A stretch of DNA of 64,000 bases, from positions 372,001-436,000 of the forward strand of contig JAKJHU010000153.1 in the NCBI GenBank assembly GCA_022316685.1, written 5' to 3'. Positions within the stretch are counted from its first letter, which is position 1. Every line of letters begins with the position of its first letter. The stretch is from Progne subis subis (lineage: Eukaryota > Chordata > Aves > Passeriformes > Hirundinidae). The notes under the pieces were generated by a model. It was not told the origin of the DNA. It did no database searches and saw only the letters and a program-made list of their open reading frames with translations. Made by a program: the position numbers and the translations under genes. Below, piece after piece: positions 58,557 to 64,000 of the stretch.

Positions 58557-59394
58557 AAACCCAGCTCTGAGAGGTGTGTTTAATCCTTCTCCAAGCACTC
58601 TCGTTTGCCCAGTGGGGAGAGAAGTGTTTTTCTACTGCTGCTTGAGCTTTTCCTCTCTGGAGTAGCTGTGACCTGGCTCTGGGTGTTCCCTGGCCCTTCC
58701 TCCCTGTGCAGGCCCAGGGATTTGGAATGGGAAAGCTCTCAGTGGGTGTCCTGGCCTCACGGCACATCCTGGCTGCTGCGCAAGCGGAAGCGGCTTTGTT
58801 TGGCGTGTGACATTATTGGGAATCAAAAGTACTTTTCAACTTGCCAGTAACTTGGTTTAGGCTGGAATAAAACAGCATTTGCAATAGAAAATCAAACTTC
58901 TCTGTTTAAAAATTTTCCAGGTCCCTTTCTTCAGGACTCTTCCACGTGCATTTTCTCTTCTCACAGTCGCGTGCCCTGGGCTTTATTTTGGTGCTTTTCG
59001 GACTTTGCCACTTGTTGAACCACATTTTAATTCGTAATATAAGAAGATACAACAATACGAGGCAATTTGCCATTTTCTTATTTTTAATAATTTCAGTTCT
59101 GGAATTCCTTCTGTAATAGTACCTTCTGTTCATGCAATTTAATGGATGTTTTCTTGCATGCTCCAGAAAGTACACAGTTTTTAAACAAACACCATGTGTT
59201 CCATGGAGCACCAGAGTCAGCACAAAAGTCAGGGTTTTACACAGACTGTATTTTGTAAGCACAGAGCATAAAATATCCCTGCAGCCAGAGAAACCAGGGA
59301 GATGGAGCCCTGGAGTTCCTGAGTCCACTGTTAGCTGTTGTGTCACGCTGGGAAACAGAGGAACCTCTGGAGCCATTTAAGCTGCAGCTGGGAC

Positions 59395-59500
59395 AGCCAC
59401 ATTCCAGGGCTGAGGATTTGAATCCATGAGCAGCCTGGTCCTCCTGCCAGCTGAGCTCTCCCTGTGCTGCTTTCCACTGAACCAGCAAAGATGATGGAAC
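59395..59500 (-). mobile_element. tRNA-derived SINE-like fragment (MIR-like, tentative)
   Basis: On the minus strand the order is CAGTGGAAAGCAGCAC, an A-box-like GAGCTCAGCTGG, GGACCAGGCTGC, then a B-box-like GATTCAAATCC, then TCAGCCCTGG. The tail part can be laid on the tRNA-related head of ancient amniote MIR/CORE-SINEs. The A-box to B-box spacing is about 10 bases short of a tRNA, so this is not a functional tRNA gene. The call is by eye only. Confidence 0.4.
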
Positions 59501-60551
59501 CGTAATTCCACTCCCTGCAGCCTGGAAGGGCTGTGCCCGTGTTTTCCACAGATCCCTCCTTAGCCTGCCATTAGAAACCCATAATTTATTTACTTGTTTT
59601 AGCTTTGTGCAAATTCACTTTATATGTAGGGTATTTCTGGGCTTCAGTGTAATTCAGTAAAACTTGAATATTTTATCTGATTGCTGCTCTCCCCCAGGTG
59701 AAGGGTGGAAGAGACCTGGGATCCCCAGGTGCAGGTGTCTGCTTTGAGCTGGATCAGATAACTCTGGGCCACCTTCCCTTGGGTTCTGAGTATCTCCAAG
59801 GGTGGCAGCAACCTCAGAGAGAGCAGATGACACATTTTTGGAGCTTCTTGTTGGCGTTCAGAAGAAAATAGGAGAAATCTGCTGATGCTCTTTTGATGTG
59901 GAGTAGGGTCTTGGCTGGTTGGGGTTGTGTTCTTGGGAACAAGTATTTGTCTTGGAAACCTATTTTGTTAAAATGGGAGGCAGTTTTATAGAACAAGTGA
60001 AAGGCCCTCTGAACTCAAGGATGTTTCTGCAGACAGTCCCAGCCCTGCTTTCAGCAGTGATGTTGGAATTTCTGCCCTCAGCACAGACATACCCTCTATG
60101 TTTTTGAGTACACTTATTACAGAAAATGTCAATTTACTTAATTACATGATGGTCATTAGCAGACCACCCCAGGCTGCAAGCCAGATGCTGCAGCCAGGGC
60201 AGAGCATGGCAGTTCAGCCTCAGGAGCCAGGTGAAGCCATAGCAGTGTTTCCAGACGGTATGGAATGATTTCCTGTGAGTTATCCATGGCTTCACACCTT
60301 TGTTAGCAGCAGATTCCATGCTGATGGATTTAAAAATGGCTTTGGGAGAGAGCAGCCACCAGCAGGACACCTGTCCATGCCCATGGCTCAAAATCACACT
60401 GCTCTTTCACTCCAGGTCGGGCACATGGGCTGGAGCCTTGCCTGGGAGGGAGGAAGATGATTCTTTCTTCCCTCAAGCTGGGAGTTCTGTTTGCCTTTGC
60501 CCCGTGGGGAGGGAGAGTACACCCAGTAAAGCTGAGGAGAAAATCACTGAA

Positions 60552-60990
60552 ACCCAGAACAGTTTGGGCTGGAGGGACCTTAAAGCTCATCCAGTCCCAC
60601 ATCTTCCACTGTCCCAGGGTGCTCCCAGCCCCATCCAGCCTGGCCATGGACACTGCCAGGGATCCAGGGGCAGCCACAGCTGCTCTGGGCACCCTGTGCC
60701 AGGGCCTCAGCACCCTCCCAGGGAACAATTCCTTCCCAATATCCCATCCATCCCTGCCCTCTGGCACTGGAAGCCATTCCCTATCTCCTTTCCCTCCAGC
60801 CCTTGTCCCCAGTCCCTCTCCAGCTCTGCTGGAGCGCCTTCAGGCCCTGCCAGGGGTTCTAAGTTCTCCCTGGAGCTTCTCCTCTCCGGCTGAGCACCCC
60901 CAGCTCTCCCAGCCTGGCAGCCAGAGCAGAGGGGCTCCAGCCCTGGAGCAGCTCCATGGGCTCCTCAGGACTCACTCCAGCAGGTCAAGA
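60552..60990 (-). mobile_element. CR1 LINE 3' fragment, about 440 bp
   Basis: Reversed copy, among the longest: CAGAACAGTTTGGGCTGGAG, AGCCTGGCCATGGACACTGC, GGGCAGCCACAGCTGCTCTG, CCCAATATCCCATCCATCCC, TGGAGCTTCTCCTCTCCGGC, ACTCACTCCAGCAGGTC. Part of the ATGGGCAGGG block is deleted near 60600. Confidence 0.92.
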
Positions 60991-61354
60991 ATGTGCATTT
61001 TGTGTCTCTAGGGTCCCTGGCACAAACAGTCCTTGTCCAGGGAACAGCAGACCATGTTCCTTCACCATCTTCCCTTGGCGACAACCTCATTATCCACGCT
61101 GAAGTAAGAAAAGCACTTAGAGCTCTGTGGATGTTACCTGGGACTCAGTTTCCCTGTGCCTTGCTGCTTTGCCCACTCAGATGTGTGAGGTGAAAACATG
61201 TAAAGCCATAAAAAAGATTGTTACAAATTTGGCTGTGCAGGTAATCACACAGGTGATGTATCCTGAGAGAAACTGCTGCAGAGGAAAAAGGGGAAAGAGA
61301 GGGGTAATTCCTCCTGGGTCAGGATATTTATATCCTTTTAAAGGCTGAGCTTAA

Positions 61355-61446
61355 TCCCAAAATCCCAGAGTGTTTTCAGTTTTGAGGGATCTTAAGGCTC
61401 ATCTTGTTCCACCGCCTGCTGTGGCCAGGAACACCTTCCACTAAAA
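61355..61446 (-). mobile_element. CR1 LINE terminal remnant
   Basis: Reversed end: AAAATCCCAGAGTGTTTTCA, GAGGGATCTTAAGGCTCATC, TTGTTCCACCGCCTGCTGTG. About 90 bp. Confidence 0.78.
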
Positions 61447-64000
61447 TCTTAATATTTACCAACAAGAGGGATTCCCTGAAGGCTGGCCTTGTGGAAAAAG
61501 AGGTAATAAACCAGTGTACTTGTCAAGAGAAGGGTAATGAGGATGCCAGCTACTTCTTCTCTGCAACTTCTACTAGTCTGTAATTTGTTAAACTCCTAAA
61601 ATCAGGCAAAGCACCTGGAGCCGAGTCCTGGCATTTTGAGGAAATAGCTAAATAAAGTCACTGAACAGTCACAGTTCCTGTTTATTATGTGCTTCCACCC
61701 AAATCCAAACCTCAAAACTTCCCAGTAAACCCAGTGTGCAGAGGTTTGGACCGTGTCCCAGGCTGGTGCCGTCCCAGCCCCTCCGTCAGGAGCAGAGTGT
61801 CTGCACTGGAATTGTGTTAATTCTGGTTTTTATGTGGAAGCTCTTCATCTGCACAATTTGTTTGGTGTCAGAGAAGAGCTCTAGTCCTTTTGTCACTGAC
61901 TTTAATGGGACTTTGAATATTCCAGATATTATATACCTGGAATTTATGCAATATATGCAGGAAAGCAGTTTTTCTCAGGTGCTGATGCACCCTGCAGGGG
62001 CTTAGAGAGGCAGCAGAGTAGAACTGCTGCATATTTTTGTTTTGCAGCATTGCCCTGGTGAGGATGAGCTAATTTCGGTGATTCTGGATAATTTGCAAAT
62101 CAGCTGCTTAAAAAATACGGCAGTCCTGGTGTGAAACTTGCATACCTGAACACGTAGCTGTGCCTGGGGACTTGTGTTCAAGCAGAGGGATCTGAGAGTG
62201 TGTGTGATGATCATTGAAATACTGTAATAATGAAAGGCAAACTGCGAGCATTTAGAGGGGAATTGTCCTTGTTTAGTGGTTTAATCATTTGTTGTGCTAT
62301 TTTTAAAGCTGGAATAATTCACAGAAATAGTGAGAGGATACGCTTTATTCATTATTTGAGGGGGTGCTGTATAAAAAAGGCTGAAATGAATAAATTTAAT
62401 AATTCAGGTTTCTCCACCATCACCTGTAATATTTGCAGGATGAGCTGGATCTGTATGGTACAGATACTCTGGAGTGTTTCCTGCCAGCAGCTTCCAAGCC
62501 TGTTCTGAGTGCAGAGCACACCAGGGAGGAAAAATATTGAGGCAGACTTGAATTATGCAGTTGCCAAAATAACAGTGACATTCAGATAGTGTCTGGAAGA
62601 GGTGCAGGAGCGAGCGATGCTCTGTTTGTGGTGAGATGCAGGAGGTGCCTGAGGCTGATCCTGGGCATCTCCAGAACTTGGTGACACAGTTACAATGTGG
62701 TTAATTTTGTCCCTTAATACTGATTTTATGTCAAAAGCTGCTGTCTCCTGTGTTCACTGCTCTCTGCTGCAGCCCCTGGGAGTGTGGTAAGGGAGACAGG
62801 GAGAGCAGGAACTTCTTGTGCCTTTCCCTGGATGCTGCTGGTGTTCCTAAGGCAGCGCCTGGATGGAAGAGGAGCATTTCAGTGGCCAAGTGTCTGTGGG
62901 AGAAAGAGATTCTGGACTCTCTGGGATGCTCTGGCTGAGGCTGTTCTCTCTGCCTTCAATAACACAGCTTTTCACATCAGATAAAAAAGTAAAATCTCGC
63001 TGTTACCTTCAGTCTTCAGAGGTTTTGTGCATTTTCACAGGAGTGGGAGCAGCTGCCTGTGGGGAGGCCAGGAAAGCCTCTTCCCCTGGCACTGAATTTG
63101 TGCTGCTGCACCTTTCTCAAAATCCAGGGCATGCAGAAACCAAAGCTTGGGGGAAAACAAGGTGCTGGGTGTGCCTGAGGAGCTGCTGTTCCAGCCTGCA
63201 CTGCCTGCGGGGTTCATTAGGGAGAAATGAAGATACAGGGTTTAAATTATAATCCTCTTACTTTCCCAGAGCTGAATGCCCAGAGATTTCTCTCATTGGA
63301 GGGTTGCAGTTGTTTGAGTTGCAGTGATTGAGTTGTCACAGTGATTGGATTTGGGGCTGTGGGAGGGCAGAGCCAGCCCAGCTCCACAAAGAAATGATGG
63401 TTCAGAATTAAAAGCCACATCCTTGCTGTCACCATCACTCCATGCTTGTGAGCAAAGCGATGGGTTCTGCTGCTGTGGAGGATTTCTTCACCTGCATCTG
63501 AGGCCAAATTCCTGCTGTCCAGCCCAATGACCCAGGAGAAAACTCTGCAAAAGCAGCCTCAAGGGCTGGTGCATCAACACAGCTAGTCCCATGCTCCCCT
63601 TGTGGTTTTCCTCAAGGAAGATCATTCAGCAGCTGGAAGGAAAACCAAGTCCAGTTGTTAAAAGCAGGGATAAAGAGGAGGCTCCAGTGCAATGACCTCC
63701 CCCTCCTGTACCTTGCTCTAGGGGCAGCTGCCTTTGGTCTTAGGGGCTTGTGTGCGTGTAACATACAGTATAAAGAACACTGACTGTGCCTCTGAGTGCT
63801 CAGCTGAGGGCTTTGAATCAATATTTAGCATTTAACCAGGTCAGGGAATGGCTTGGGAGCAGCCCAGTGCAGGTTTTATGTAGAAATCCCTGTACTGCAG
63901 ACGAAACAGGTGTGGGCTGGGGGTATTGTGTTGTTTGGGGAAAGAGATGGATCTTGTAACAGTTTTTCCCTGTTTCCAGACAGTGCATATTTTTGATATT
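61447..64000. other. terminal intron stretch, nothing recognised
   Basis: No CR1, no known exon and no RNA gene were seen. A CTGTTTCCAG acceptor-like end at 63967-63976 is followed by only 24 bases, which do not fit the expected next EIF4G3 exon. Confidence 0.45.

Larger units (their letters stand above)
51296..64000 (+). other. EIF4G3: EIF4G3 intron 3, incomplete
   Basis: Starts with GTAAGA and runs past the window end. CR1 and SINE-like fragments are listed separately. The other stretches (51296-53142, 53254-54254, 54649-56924, 57187-58309, 58557-59394, 59501-60551, 60991-61354, 61447-64000) show no recognisable gene. The next expected EIF4G3 exon was not found, so the intron is at least 12.7 kb. 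Confidence 0.7.

Noticed and set aside
59395..59500. tRNA gene on the minus strand
   Set aside because: A and B boxes are degenerate and about 10 bases too close, with no convincing acceptor or anticodon stems; kept only as a SINE-like fragment.
63967..64000. CTGTTTCCAG acceptor-like sequence at the window end
   Set aside because: The 24 bases after it read TVHIFDI, which does not fit the expected continuation of EIF4G3 after exon 3; the window ends before it can be judged.

Overview
This window is vertebrate nuclear DNA, most likely from a bird. It is dominated by introns, and at least 26 5'-truncated CR1-type LINE fragments lie in it in both orientations, several still carrying the ATTCTRTG-like 3' terminus typical of CR1. 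No prokaryotic operon structure, CRISPR array, insertion sequence or complete RNA gene was seen. All identifications come from reading the sequence and from remembered family features; no database search was run.

Only one gene is supported, on the + strand: the 5' end of EIF4G3 (eIF4GII, the translation-initiation scaffold). A GC-rich promoter/5'UTR CpG island (about 1-785) contains a 45-bp tandem repeat with ETS-type CCGGAA cores, two short upstream ORFs and the AUG at 600. Coding exon 1 (600-784) is followed by a 42-kb intron, coding exon 2 (43246-43321), a 7.8-kb intron, coding exon 3 (51167-51295), and an intron that runs off the window. The three exons join in one frame (phase 2, then phase 0) to give about 130 N-terminal residues. 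The exon 3 peptide, with its HEINKGHPNLAATPPGHA segment, is what identifies the gene. The MIF4G, MA3 and W2 domains must lie outside the window.

Layout: 1-785 promoter and exon 1; 785-930 a G-rich intron start; 0.8-10.2 kb intron without recognisable CR1; 10-35 kb intron with scattered CR1 copies, one ~105-bp direct repeat pair and two CpG-clustered spots; 35-43 kb CR1-poor intron with a 29-unit, 24-bp minisatellite at 37.8-38.5 kb; 43.1-43.4 kb an isolated CpG-rich block around exon 2; 43.5-61.5 kb a CR1-dense part with inverted CR1 pairs on both sides of exon 3; 61.5-64 kb intron with nothing recognised.

I did not find an undescribed gene system. The observations most worth checking are the promoter tandem repeat with uORFs, the CpG block at exon 2 as a possible alternative promoter, the minisatellite with open frames on both strands, and the inverted CR1 pairs that could fold in the pre-mRNA.
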